Shown in pieces: positions 1 through 9,376 of a DNA stretch of 31,304 bases (its first letter is position 1; each line of letters begins with the position of its first letter). The DNA lies in NCBI GenBank assembly GCA_003427395.1, contig BFEA01000396.1, forward strand, positions 513,783 to 545,086. The letters run 5' to 3'. Source of the DNA: Chara braunii. Lineage: Eukaryota; Streptophyta; Charophyceae; Charales; Characeae. The notes beneath the pieces are model-generated. The model did not search any database and had not been told where the DNA came from. It was given only the letters and a program-made list of their open reading frames with translations. A program made the translations under genes and the position numbers.

Positions 1-150
1 GGTGACGGGAGTACCTCCAAGAACCTCGTGTGTTATCGAACGCCATCCTCGACTAACATCAAACTTCATCGCCAGTCGGAGCGCGTCCCCAAACCAGTGC
101 ACAACACGTCAATCTAAAACCCAGCGTCAGCTGTTGAAGATAGTTTGCAG
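1..150. other. unassigned sequence
   Basis: No convincing gene, repeat or site is visible here. A plus-strand reading frame opens at base 2, but it runs on into the 64-bp repeat that follows and has no recognisable protein features. Confidence 0.5.
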
Positions 151-278
151 ATGTTCTTTGCCGCCCTCAACCCCCGTACTGTTTTTCGGCACGATAGAGA
201 AGAACTGAACACAGATGTTCTTTGCCGCCCTCAACCCCCTTACTATCTTTCGGCTCGATAGAGAAGAACTGCACACAA
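151..278. repeat. 64-bp tandem duplication
   Basis: Two adjacent 64-bp units (151-214 and 215-278) differ at about six positions. Each starts ATGTTCTTTGCCGCCCTCAA and ends in GATAGAGAAGAACTG plus a short tail. They share no obvious sequence with the GGATNNATCC repeats that start near 349. Confidence 0.9.
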
Positions 279-395
279 ACAAACAATGTTAGCAGTTCTG
301 GCACACTAGACACCCCCTCACACGCCATTTGTCATACTGCTCATTGTAGGATCCATCCTCCCCACAATTCTACCCATTAACAAAGTTCCCCCGCT

Positions 396-592
396 GTGGG
401 GCCGATGAGGTGGATGTTGTGGGGCGGATCGATCCTCCACAGAGCGTTTGGGCTCTTTTTGAGAAACCGCAGGGGAGTTGTGGGGCCGATAGATTCGATA
501 AAGAGAAAGAGTTGTCTCAAATTTCTCAGAAAAAGCCCAAACGCTCTGTGGAGGATCTATTTGCTTCACAACATCCACCTCATCGGCCCCAC
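396..592. repeat. inverted repeat, 71-bp arms, 55-bp loop
   Basis: Arm 396-466 and the reverse complement of 522-592 agree at about 64 of 71 positions. The arms hold a GGATNNATCC core (GGATCGATCC, 426-435), which is decayed in the right arm. On the plus strand most right-arm differences are C-to-T changes. The matching translations on opposite strands are a by-product of this symmetry, not genes. Confidence 0.9.
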
Positions 593-596
593 AACT

Positions 597-780
597 CCCC
601 CACGTTGATGCTGTGGGGCGGATAGATCCTCCACAAAGCGTTTGGGCTTTTTTAGAGAAACCTGAGACAACTCAGAAATCCCAACATTGTCAAGGTTTCT
701 CGGAATGAGGCCAAATGCTCAGTGGAGGATCTATCCGCTCCATAATTCCCCCGGTTTGTCGCTGACTTCTCAGAAACAGG
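597..780. repeat. further partial copies of the 396-592 unit
   Basis: The unit continues as diverged partial copies with the shared order GGGGCGGATAGATCCTCCAC, GCGTTTGGGC, then a GAGAAACCTGAGACAACTCAG-like stretch. GGATNNATCC occurs at 620-629 and 727-736. The same family returns at 2290-2670. Confidence 0.7.
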
Positions 781-784
781 ACAC

Positions 785-2290
785 ATGCTCAGCTGGGGCG
801 GATGTATCCTCCTCACGAACCCCCGTACCTCTGTGGCGGATCTATCCTCCTCACAAACCTCCATACCTCTTGGGTGGATCTATCCTCCTCACAGCGCGAT
901 CACTTTCAAGTACCTCACAAAGGAATCGGTCCCTAAGGAAGCCCCGAAAGGCGGTGGCGATGGGTACTAGATTGTGATCGCGCTGTCAGGAGGATAGATC
1001 CGCCCTAGAGGTATGGGGGCATGTGAGGAGGATAGATCTGCCACAGAGGTACGGAGATTCCTCCCTAAGGAAGCCCCGAAAGGCAGTGCCGATGGGTACG
1101 AGATTGTGATCGCGCTGTCAGGAGGATAGATCCGCCCCAGAGGTATGGGGGTTTGTGAGGAGGATAGATCAGCCACCGAGGTACGGCGGTTCTGCGTAGA
1201 TTGACTGAACGGGATCCATCAGAGGTGATGGGCTCCGAGGAGGATAGATCCGGCCCAGGGGTCGATGGATAACTAAAAGGGGTTCGATCACTCTCTAGTA
1301 TTCATACCTCTGGGGCGGATCTATCCTCCTCACAAACCCCCGTACCTCTGGGGCGGATCTGTCCTCCTCACTTACCCCCTAACCCTCTGGTGCGGATCTA
1401 TCCTCCTCACAGCGCCATCACTGTCTAGTACCCATCGGCACCGCCTTTCGTGGCAGGTCTCGGATGTCTGGGGCGGACCGATCCTCCTCACAACGTTGTA
1501 TACCTCTGGGGGGGATCTATCCTCCTCACAGCGCGATCACCTACGGGGACAGTCTCGGACAGAACCCAGCAAGGACACGCGATCACTCTCTAGTACCCAT
1601 ACCTATGCGGCGAATCTATCCTCCTCGCAAATCCCCGTACCTCTGGGGCGGATCTATCCTCCTCGCAAACCCTCATACCTAAGGGGAGGATCTATCCTCC
1701 TCACAGCGCGATCACTTTCTAGTACCCATCGACACCGCCTTTCGGGGCTTCCTTAGGAACCGATTCATTCTGCGCAGATTAACTGAACGGGATCCATCAG
1801 AGGTGATGGGCTGTGAGGAGGATATATCCGGCCCAGAGATCGATTAATAATTAAAAGGGGTTCGATGCATGACTGGAATAGTTCGATGAATATGGGGCGG
1901 ATCTATCCTCCTCACAAACCACCGTGCCTCTGCGGCGGATCTATCCTCCTCACAAACCCCCATGCCTCAAGGACGGATCTATCCTCCTCACAGCGCGATC
2001 ACTTTCTAGTACCCATTGGCACCGCCTTTCGGGGCAGGGCTCGGATGTCTGGGGCTGATCAATCCTCCTCACAAACCTCCATACCTCTGGGGTGGATCTA
2101 TCCTCCTCACAACGCGATCACCTACGGGGATAGGACCCAGCAAGGACACGCGATCACTCTCTAGTACCCATGCCTCTGGGGCGGATCTGTCCTCCTCACA
2201 AACCCCCCTACCTCTGGGGCGAATCTATCCTCCTCACAAACCCCCATGCCTCAGAGGTGAATCTATCCTCAGCACAACGTGATCACTTTC
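785..2290. repeat. 38-bp tandem repeat array with an inverted middle part
   Basis: The basic unit is 38 bp: GGGGCGGATCTATCCTCCTC, then ACAAACCCCCGTACCTCT. Units lie forward from 785 to about 910, reversed from about 964 to 1260, and forward again from about 1300. The first switch forms a hairpin (about 882-921 against 964-1002). A longer-period spacer with GATCACTTTCTAGTACCCAT and GGCACCGCCTTTCGGGG interrupts the array several times. Nearly every unit carries GGATCTATCC or its complement GGATAGATCC. Reading frames here only reflect the repeat. Confidence 0.9.
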
Positions 2291-2670
2291 TATGACAGAG
2301 CTCAAGTGCTTAGTGGAGGATCTATCCGTCCCACGACATCCACTTCGTATAGCTATTTCTCATTATCGGATCTATCCGCTCCATAATTCCCCGATTTGTA
2401 TCAGACTACTCAGAAATCCCGACATTGTTAGAGGTCTCTCAGAATGAGGCCAAATGCTCACTTTAGGATATATCAGCCGCGTGATAACCCCAACTTGTCT
2501 CAAGCTTCTCAGAAAGGGGACACATGCTCAGCCACGCATGGCTTATGCTCATTATCAGATCTATTCGCCCTACAACTCCCACGACATTGGACCAATATTC
2601 TCAGGTTTCCAGGAAAGAGGTCAAATGCTCAGGCCAAATGCTAAGTGTAGGATCTATCCGCCCCACATAT
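2290..2670. repeat. return of the 300-780 repeat family
   Basis: This repeats phrases of the 597-780 region, such as GAATGAGGCCAAATGCTCA and GGATCTATCCGCTCCATAAT. GGATCTATCC is seen near 2317, 2373 and 2650. It borders the 28-bp minisatellite that starts near 2690. Confidence 0.75.
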
Positions 2671-2835
2671 CCCCCGGGCATCTAGAGTCTGCCCTCCTGC
2701 AGCCGCCATCTAAAGACTGCCCTCGGGCAGCCGCCATCTAGAGCCTACCTTTTAGCAGCCGCCGTCCACAGCGTACATTTGGGCAACCGCCATCTACGCA
2801 TCCTATACATGTGGAAAGCGCTACATATGCATATG

Positions 2836-2853
2836 GGGAGGATGTATCCTCCC
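2836..2853. repeat. palindromic hub GGGAGGATGTATCCTCCC of the minisatellite superunits
   Basis: The hub follows CTATACATGTG...ACATATGCATGTG and is followed by ATGGGATTTC. Its GGATNNATCC core recurs at 3079-3088, 3645-3654, 4059-4068 (GGATGCATCC), 5290-5299, 6105-6114, 6372-6381 and 6581-6590, and in decayed form at 5703-5712. Each copy marks the step from the 28-bp units to the conserved block of about 120 bp, or to a new run of units. Confidence 0.85.
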
Positions 2854-3900
2854 ATGGGATTTCTGGCTCCTGTCTTTCTGTTGCCGTCATCTAGAGACTA
2901 TTTATTTGGGCAGCCGCCATCAAGAGCCTACCCTCGGGCAGCCGCCATCTAGATCCTACCTTTTGGCAGCTGCCGTCTACAGTGTACATTTGGGAAGCCG
3001 CCATCGAAGACCTGTCTTTGGGCAACCGCCATCTACACAACCTATACATGTGAGAAACGCTACATATGCATGTGGGGAGGATGTATCCCCCCATGGGATT
3101 TCGGGCTGACTGTCTGGAAAACCTTTGTTGTTAGCTTCGTTTGGCAATCTCGACTTTGCGTGTCTTTCTAGGTTCGCCGTAACTGTCTCGCCAACCCGAT
3201 ATCGGTTCTCTAATACCGTGAACACAATGGCATGCAAAAAAACCAGTCTTTTGGCAGCAACCATCTACATCCGGCCTTTGGCAGTCGCCATCTACATCCG
3301 GCCTTTGGCAGTCGCCATCTAGAGCCTATATCTTTGGGCAGCCGCCATCTAGAGCCTACCCTCGGGCAGCCGCCGTCTAGAGCCTACCTTTTGGCAGCCG
3401 CCATCTACAGGGTACATTTGAGCAGCCGCCATCTGAGACCTACCTTTGGGCAACCGCCATCTAACACCTACTCGGGCAGCCGCCATCTAGAGCCTACCTT
3501 TTGGCAGCCGCCGTCCTCAGCGTACATTTGGGCAGCTGCCATCTAATACCTACCTTTGGGCAGCCGCCATCTGAGACCTACCTTTAGGCAGCCGCTATCT
3601 ACACAACCTATACATGTGAAAAACGTTACACGTGCGTGTGGGGAGGATGTATCCTCCCATGGGATTTCGGGCTACCTGTCTGGAAAACCTGTGCTGTTGG
3701 CTTTGGTTGGCAATCTCGACTTTGCGTGTCTTTCTAGGTTTGTCGTCACTGTCTCACCAACCCGATATCGATTCTCTGAAACTGTAACACAATGGCAGGC
3801 AGAGAAACGCCACACTGTCTGCTCGACCTCTTCCCCACGTCGGTTCCTAGACTGCACAACGTCAAGGACCATGCTCGTTCATCTCTCTTTTGAACAGCTC

Positions 3901-3910
3901 CCTATATAGG
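3901..3910 (+). promoter_or_regulatory. TATA-like CCTATATAGG in superunit
   Basis: CCTATATAGG followed by TGCAAACGGTGTTGCGCTAG occurs at the same place in three superunits (3901, 5546 and 7009). It could be a core promoter inside the satellite. It is also self-complementary, so it may only be repeat sequence. Confidence 0.3.
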
Positions 3911-5545
3911 TGCAAACGGTGTTGCGCTAGCTGAGCGATCGACTCTTTAGCACTTCGCGAGGGTTGTTCTCATATTAGTCGTGTTGTCTCGAGGTAGAGG
4001 CTCATTAATTATTGCTAATTTGAGGCAGCGTCGTAGACGTCACGTATGCATGTGGGAAGGATGCATCCTCCCATGGGATTTCGGGATACCTGTTTGGGAC
4101 ACATGCGCTGTTGGCTTTGGTTGACAATCTTGACTTTGCGTGTCTTTCTGGGTTCGCCGTCACTGTCTCACCATCCTGATATCGGTTCTCTGATACCGTA
4201 AACACAATGGCAGGCATAAAAACCTGTCTCTCGACACCAGCCATCTACATCATGTCTTTGGGCAGCCGCCATCTATAACCTATTCCTTTCGGCAGACGCC
4301 ATCTAGAGACTACCCTCGGGCAGCGGCCATCTAGAGTGTACCTTTTGGCAGCCGCCGTCCACAGCGTACATTTGGGCAGCCGCCATCTAAGACCGACCTT
4401 TGAGTGGGCAACCGCCATCTAGAGCCTACCCTCGGGCAGCCGCCGTCTAGAGCCTACCTTTTGGCAGCCGCCGTCTACAGGGTACATTTGGTCAGCCGCC
4501 ATCTTAGACCTACCTTTGGGCAGTTGCCATCTAAGACCTACCTTTAGGCAGCCGCATCTATAGCCTATTCCTTTCGGCAGCCACCATCTAGAGACTACCC
4601 TCGGGCAGCCGCCATCTAGAGCGTACCTTTTGGCAGCCGCCGTCCACAGCGTACATTTGGGCAACCGCCATCTAAGACCTACCTTTGGGTGGGCAGCTGC
4701 CATCTAGAGCCTACCCTCGGGCAGCCGCCGTCTAGAGCCTACCTTTTGGCAGCCGCCAACTACAGGGTGCATTTGGGCAGCCGCCATCTTAGACCTACCT
4801 TTGGGCATCCGCCATCTAAGACCTACCTTTAGGCAGCCGCATCTATAGCCTATTCCTTTCGGCAGCCGCAATCTAGAGACTACCCTCGTGCAGCCGCCAT
4901 CTAGAGCGTACCTTTTGGCAGCCGCCATCTAAGACCTACCTTTGGGTGGGCAGCCGCCATCTAAGACCTACCTTTGGGGGGGCAGCCGCCATCTAGAGCC
5001 TACCCTCGGGCAGCCGCCGTCTAGAGCCTATCTTTTTGGTAGCCGCCATCTACAGGGTACATTTGGGCAGCCGTCATCTTAGACCTACCTTTGGGCAGCC
5101 GCCATCCAAGACCTACTCGGGCAGCCGCCATCTACAGCCTACCTTTTGGCAGCTGTCGTCCACAGCGTACATTTGGGCAGCCGCCATCTAATACCTACCT
5201 TTGGGCAGCCGCCATCTAAGATCTACCTTTAGGCAGCCGCGATCTACACAACCTATACATGTGAAAAACGCTACACGTGCATGTGGGGAGGATGTATCCT
5301 CTCATGGGATTCCGGGCTACCTGTCTGGGAAACCTACGCTGTTGGCTTTGGTTGGCAGTCTTGACTTTGCGTGTCTTTCTAGGTTTGTCGTCACTGTCTC
5401 ACCAACCCGATATCGATTCTCTGAAACCGTGACACAATGGCAGGCAGAGAAACGCCACACTGTCTGCTCGACCTCTTCCCCACGTCGGTTCCTAGACTGC
5501 ACAACGTCAAGGACCATGCAAGTTCGTCTCTCTTTTGAACAACTC

Positions 5546-5555
5546 CCTATATAGG
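5546..5555 (+). promoter_or_regulatory. TATA-like CCTATATAGG, second superunit
   Basis: Same context as the copy at 3901, 1645 bp further on. The flanking GTTGCGCTAGCTGAGCGATC is retained. Confidence 0.3.
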
Positions 5556-7008
5556 TGCAAACGGTGTTGCGCTAGCTGAGCGATCGACTCTTTAGCAGTT
5601 CGCGAGGGTTGTTCTCATATTAGTCGTGGTGTCTCGAGGTAGAGGCTCATTAATTATTGCTAATTTGAAGCAGCGTCGAGACGATACGTATGCATGTCGG
5701 GAGGATGTATTCTCCCATGGGATTTCTGGATACCTGTTTGGGACACATGCGTTGTTGGCTTTGGTTGGCAATCTCGACTTTGCGTGTCTTTCTGGGTTCG
5801 CCGTCACTGTCTCACCATCCTGATATCGGTTCTCTGATACCGTGAACAGAATGGCAGGCAGAAAAACCTGTCTTTCGACACCAGCCATCTATATCCTGTC
5901 TTTCGGCAGCCGCCATCTATAGCCTATTCCTTTCGGCAGCCGCCATCTTGAGACTACCCTCGGGCAGCCGCCATCTAGAGTGTACCTTTTGGCAGCCGCC
6001 ATCCACGGCGTACATTTGGGCAGCCACCATCTAAGACCTACCTTTGGGCAGCCGCCATCTACGCAACCTATACATGTGGAAAGTGCTACATATGCATGTG
6101 GGGAGGATGTATCCTCCCATGGGATTTCTTGCTCCTGTCTTCCAGCAGCCGCCATCTGGAGGATATTTCTTTGGGCAGCCGCCATCTAGAGCCTACCTTT
6201 TGGCAGCCGCCATCTACAACGGACATTTGGGAAGCCGCCGTTGAAGACCTACCTTTGGGCGGCCGCCGTCCACAGTGTACATTTGGGCAGCCGTCATCTA
6301 AGACCTACCTTTGGGCAGCTGCCATCTACGCAACCTATGCATGTGGAAAGCGCTACATATGCATGTGGGGAGGATGTATCCTCCCATGGGATTTCTGGCT
6401 CCTGTCTTCTGGCAGCCGCCATCTAGAGCCTACCCTCGGGCAGCCGCCATCTAGAGCCTACCTTGTGGCAGCCGCCGTCTACAACGTACATTTAGAAAGC
6501 CGCCGTCGAAGACCTACCTTTGGGCAACCGCCATCTACACAACCTATACATGTGAGAAACGCTACATATGCATGTCGGGAGGATGTATCCTCTCATGGGA
6601 TTTCGGGCTAACTATCTGGAAAACCTGCGCTGTTGACTTTGGTTGGCGATCTCGACTTTGCGTGTCTTTCTAGGTTCGCCGTCACTGTCTCGCCAACCCG
6701 ATATCGGTTCTCTGATACCATGAACACAATGGCAGGCAGAAAAACGCCACACTACTCTGCTCGACCTCTTCTGTTGGCTTTGGTTGGCAATCTCGACTTT
6801 GCGTGTCTTTCTAGGTTCGTCGTCACTGTCTCGCCAACCCGATATCGGTTCTCTGATACCGTGAACAGAATGACAGGCAGAAAAACGCCACACTACTCTG
6901 CTCGACCTCTTCCCTATGTCGGTTCCTGAACAGGGCATCCAAAGCATTCCCAGGATAGACTACACAACGTTAAGGACCACGCTCGTTCGTTTCTCTTTTC
7001 AACAACTC

Positions 7009-7018
7009 CCTATATAGG
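7009..7018 (+). promoter_or_regulatory. TATA-like CCTATATAGG, third superunit
   Basis: Third copy, 1463 bp after the second, just upstream of the giant hairpin array. The flank is slightly changed (GCTGAACGACCGAC). Confidence 0.3.
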
Positions 7019-7153
7019 TGCAACGGTGTTGCGCTAGCTGAACGACCGACTGTTTAGCACTTAGCGAGGGTGGTTCTCATCTTAGTCGTGGTGTCTCGAG
7101 GTAGAGGCTCATTAGTTATTGCTAATGTGATGCAGCGTCGGAGGGGCTCTTGA

Positions 7154-7247
7154 AAGCTTTACCAGGATGTGAGTCGGATACATCCGGCTCACATTGGGGG
7201 ATACCGACTGTGAGCCGGATGTATCCGACCACATCCTGGTAAAGCTT
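7154..7247. repeat. inverted repeat, arms of 40 and 39 bp, 15-bp spacer
   Basis: Arms 7154-7193 and 7209-7247 match except for one single-base indel. Each arm holds a GGATNNATCC core (GGATACATCC near 7176, GGATGTATCC near 7218). At 7561-7617 the equivalent place has one arm only. The rest of this repeat is the reverse complement of that single-arm form, so it arose by inverted duplication of a unit like the one at 7561. Confidence 0.95.
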
Positions 7248-7420
7248 ACGCTACCCCTTCTACTACAACCCCTTTATTTGAACACGTAGCCTCGGGACCA
7301 GACTATTACTACTCATGCCTGTAGGGAGGATACATCCTCCCCACAGGCATGAGTAGTAATAGTCTGGTCTCGAGGCTACATGTTCAAATAAAGGGGTTGT
7401 AGTAGAAGGGGTAGCGTAAG
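7245..7420. repeat. 176-bp palindrome (hairpin 1)
   Basis: Arms of 87 bp (7245-7331 and 7334-7420) are separated by two bases, with three mismatches. The centre is GGAGGATACATCCTCC, so the GGATNNATCC core sits exactly on the symmetry axis. No coding potential. RNA from either strand would fold into one long hairpin. Confidence 0.97.
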
Positions 7421-7610
7421 TACATTGGGGTTTTGGACTACCCGTCTGGAAAACTTGCGCTGTGGGCGTCCGCTGGCAACGCCGACTTTGCCTGTTGTGC
7501 TGGGATAGTTCTTATATCAGTCGTGGTCTCCAGATAGGGGCTCATAAACTGGGGCTCTCGAAAGCTTTACCAGGATGTGGGTCGGATACATCCGACTCAC
7601 AGTTGGTATC

Positions 7611-7806
7611 CCCCAATATGTACTTACGCTACCCCTTCTACTACAACCCCTTTATTTGAACACGTAGCCTCGGGACCAGACTATTACTACTCATGCCTGT
7701 GGGGAGGATATCCTCCCCACAGGCATGAGTAGTAATAGTCTGGTCCCGAGGCTACGTGTTCAAATAAAGGGGTTGTAGTAGAAGGGGTAGCGTAAGTACA
7801 TTGGGG
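7611..7806. repeat. 196-bp palindrome with a perfect 184-bp core (hairpin 2)
   Basis: Bases 7618-7801 equal their own reverse complement with no spacer and no mismatch. Symmetry continues to 7611-7806 with a 2-base indel. The centre reads GGGGAGGATATCCTCCCC, which is the hairpin 1 centre without its two middle bases. The arms are nearly identical to hairpin 1, so both derive from one tandemly repeated unit. Confidence 0.97.
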
Positions 7807-8130
7807 TTTTGGACTACCCGTCTGGAAAACTTGCGTTGTGGGCGTCCGCTGGCAACGCCGACTTTGCCTGTGGTTCTGGGATTGTTCTTATATCAGTCGT
7901 GTTGTTTCCAGGTAGGGGCTCATAAACCGTTGCTAACTTGATACAGCGTCGCAGGGGGTTTTAAAAGTCGGACGGGGCAGTAGGCCGGATACATCCGACT
8001 CTGAGTCAGTGTAGCCCAATATGTTCTTATGCCACCCCCTTCCACTAGAACCCCCCTATTTACAATCGCCAGACTATGTGTCCTTGCACCTCAGTCGGAT
8101 GTATTCGGCATTGAAGCGTTGTCAGCGTTT
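7807..8130. repeat. third, decayed unit of the hairpin array
   Basis: From 7807 the text repeats what follows hairpin 1 (TTTTGGACTACCCGTCTGGA, then GGCAACGCCGACTTTGCCTG), then GGATACATCCGACT (7987) and CCCAATATGTTCTTATGCCA. At 8017-8110 the left arm of the giant hairpin is recognisable but diverged. It stops at a decayed centre GGATGTATTC (about 8098). The right arm is absent, so the palindrome is lost in this copy. Confidence 0.75.
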
Positions 8131-8173
8131 AAATCCTCCACCCTCATCGAGCTGTCCATCGGATTTGTTCGCG

Positions 8174-8184
8174 CTTATAAAATA
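8174..8184 (+). promoter_or_regulatory. possible TATA box upstream of the DUF7869-type gene
   Basis: CTTATAAAATA lies about 50 bp before the ATG at 8227, which opens the first plus-strand frame leading into the gene. Position and strand fit a core promoter. There is no other support. Confidence 0.25.
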
Positions 8185-8226
8185 ACTCCCACAGTCGGCG
8201 TAACAAGGTTCGCCAGAATCTAACAT

Positions 8227-9376
8227 ATGCATGTTGACATTATCGTTTGCGTCAACGATTGTGAGCACACCAACTCTCAGTTATGCCTCTATGCAAATCT
8301 TAACTCCATAGCGGTCGTGTCCTCTGTACGCAGGGCGTTGCATGATAATTTCTTTTCGTGTACGTCTCTTCTAAATTCGTCACATACGTTGTGTGCGTGT
8401 GGGTCGAAATGTGGCTGTTCATTTAGCATGGGAGGAAGTCTGCCTTCGAGTGACTTATGTGGTCAGCTTGGAGCACTTGTTGCCACACCGGCGACCTCGT
8501 CAAATAGCACTCCATCGCCAATTTCAGAGACGTCTTCTTCGCGCAAGCGTCATAACGCTCGTCGACAAGATTGTAACTGGTTTCAAGATTGTTCAAAGAC
8601 CGCTGCGCAGTCGTATACATGGAATGCTTCTTGGTCGATACAGAAGGTATGTAAGGACGGCGGTGTGCATGAGGGTGTTAGAGTTCTCCTCACATCCTGA
8701 TAGCATCAGCGAGACGCTTGTATGCAGTGCCAAGATGTCAAGCCGAGTCAGTGAGGATTATTTGGGTAGCCTTAGCTGTAGTGTCACGGAATATGTCAGT
8801 ACAGGAGGAGGCTGTGGGAATGATCACTCATCCACAGAATTATTGTCTACAGTTGGGGTTGTTTCACCGGAGAACCGCTTTGATGATAGAGCATCTATGA
8901 GTGGATCTCGTGGTGTTCCTCATTCCCATAGGCATGTCAGTGGAGATGGTCACAAGGAGTCTCAGGAGATAGTGACATCCTACCGTCACTTTAAGGAGAG
9001 CACTACCTCACACAGCGAGTCTCATGAGGAGAGAGAAATACGCTATATTCTGCCAGCACCGTTGCCCGGAGAGAAAATACCATACAATATGGCCAACAGA
9101 GCCGCTATGAAACGTATCCAGAACAAAAGAGCTTTGACTAAGCTTAGGCTGAAATCTCTTCAACGTGTGTGTGGTATGCTTTGTTGCAAGCGGTTTTGTT
9201 GTGCAAATCTCACTGCTGATGATGTTAGGCCAGTCAGGGAGGGTTTGTACGGCAAAACATTTGCAGACCGTAGGAAGTGGTGGTTGCAAACAATACACGA
9301 CTTCACCGTAATGGAGGGTGATGTGGAGCGAACTCGACCCATTGTGTGCAGGCAAAAGTTGTGTGCGCAAGCGTAA
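8227..9376 (+). pseudogene. N-terminal part of a DUF7869-type transposase-like protein
   Basis: The conserved part starts near 9060 in the frame opened at 8393: GEKIPYNMANRAAMKRIQNK, then CCKRFCCANLT, VREGLYGKTFADRRKWW and PIVCRQKLCAQA. A Cys-rich stretch followed by a region ending in VC is the usual head of these proteins. Upstream, residues about 100-215 of this frame are Ser/His-rich and disordered-looking. An overlapping frame (8227-8700) is also Cys/Ser-rich and could be the true beginning with a frameshift, so the start is uncertain. The frame ends at TAA 9374-9376, but the same frame continues at once with CNILGISRNTFYIYKRMYH, which fits the family. The TAA therefore breaks one gene rather than ending it. 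The family name is from memory of Pfam. Confidence 0.6.

Larger units (their letters stand above)
2688..6640. repeat. 28-bp minisatellite in higher-order superunits
   Basis: The core unit is 28 bp and begins GCAGCCGCCATCTA. Four variants follow each other in a fixed order, ending in CCTACCCTCGG, CCTACCTTTTG, GCGTACATTTGG and GACCTACCTTTGG, which gives a 112-bp higher-order unit. Sub-arrays lie near 2690-2800, 2880-3040, 3236-3600, 4233-5250, 5876-6070, 6135-6330 and 6400-6545. Because 28 is not a multiple of three, any reading frame cycles through three peptides (GQPPS, LAAAI, GSRHL). This explains the many false reading frames here and argues against coding. Confidence 0.93.
3109..6870. repeat. 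conserved block of about 120 bp, seven copies
   Basis: A non-minisatellite block recurs at about 3109-3230, 3676-3796, 4090-4210, 5321-5441, 5733-5853, 6611-6731 and 6770-6870. Shared phrases are GGCAATCTCGACTTTGCGTG, CGCCGTCACTGTCTC and CCCGATATCGGTTCTCTGA. A diverged form follows the giant hairpins (about 7433-7500 and 7809-7880), so the hairpin array belongs to the same superfamily. Translation of the block is conserved only because the DNA is. Confidence 0.85.

Noticed and set aside
3556-5554. Two nearly identical 117-codon frames (3556-3909 and 5201-5554)
   Set aside because: They are the same superunit twice. The antisense is equally conserved and other copies are frameshifted.
2744-6611. 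Long plus- and minus-strand reading frames in the minisatellite (up to about 170 codons)
   Set aside because: The 28-bp period makes one frame cycle through three repeated peptides. Both strands are equally open and the frames follow the DNA repeat exactly.
300-6700. CRISPR-like regularly spaced repeats
   Set aside because: Units are contiguous tandem repeats without unique spacers, and the surroundings are eukaryotic.
7611-7806. Palindromes as pure assembly artefact
   Set aside because: Not excluded, but two neighbouring hairpins with different centres and three mismatches in one make a single strand-switch error unlikely. The point is kept as a check in the findings.
8190-8220. Likeness of GTCGGCGTAACAAGGTTCGC to the 3' end of small-subunit rRNA
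   Set aside because: The match covers about a dozen bases only, and nothing before or after fits rRNA or ITS.
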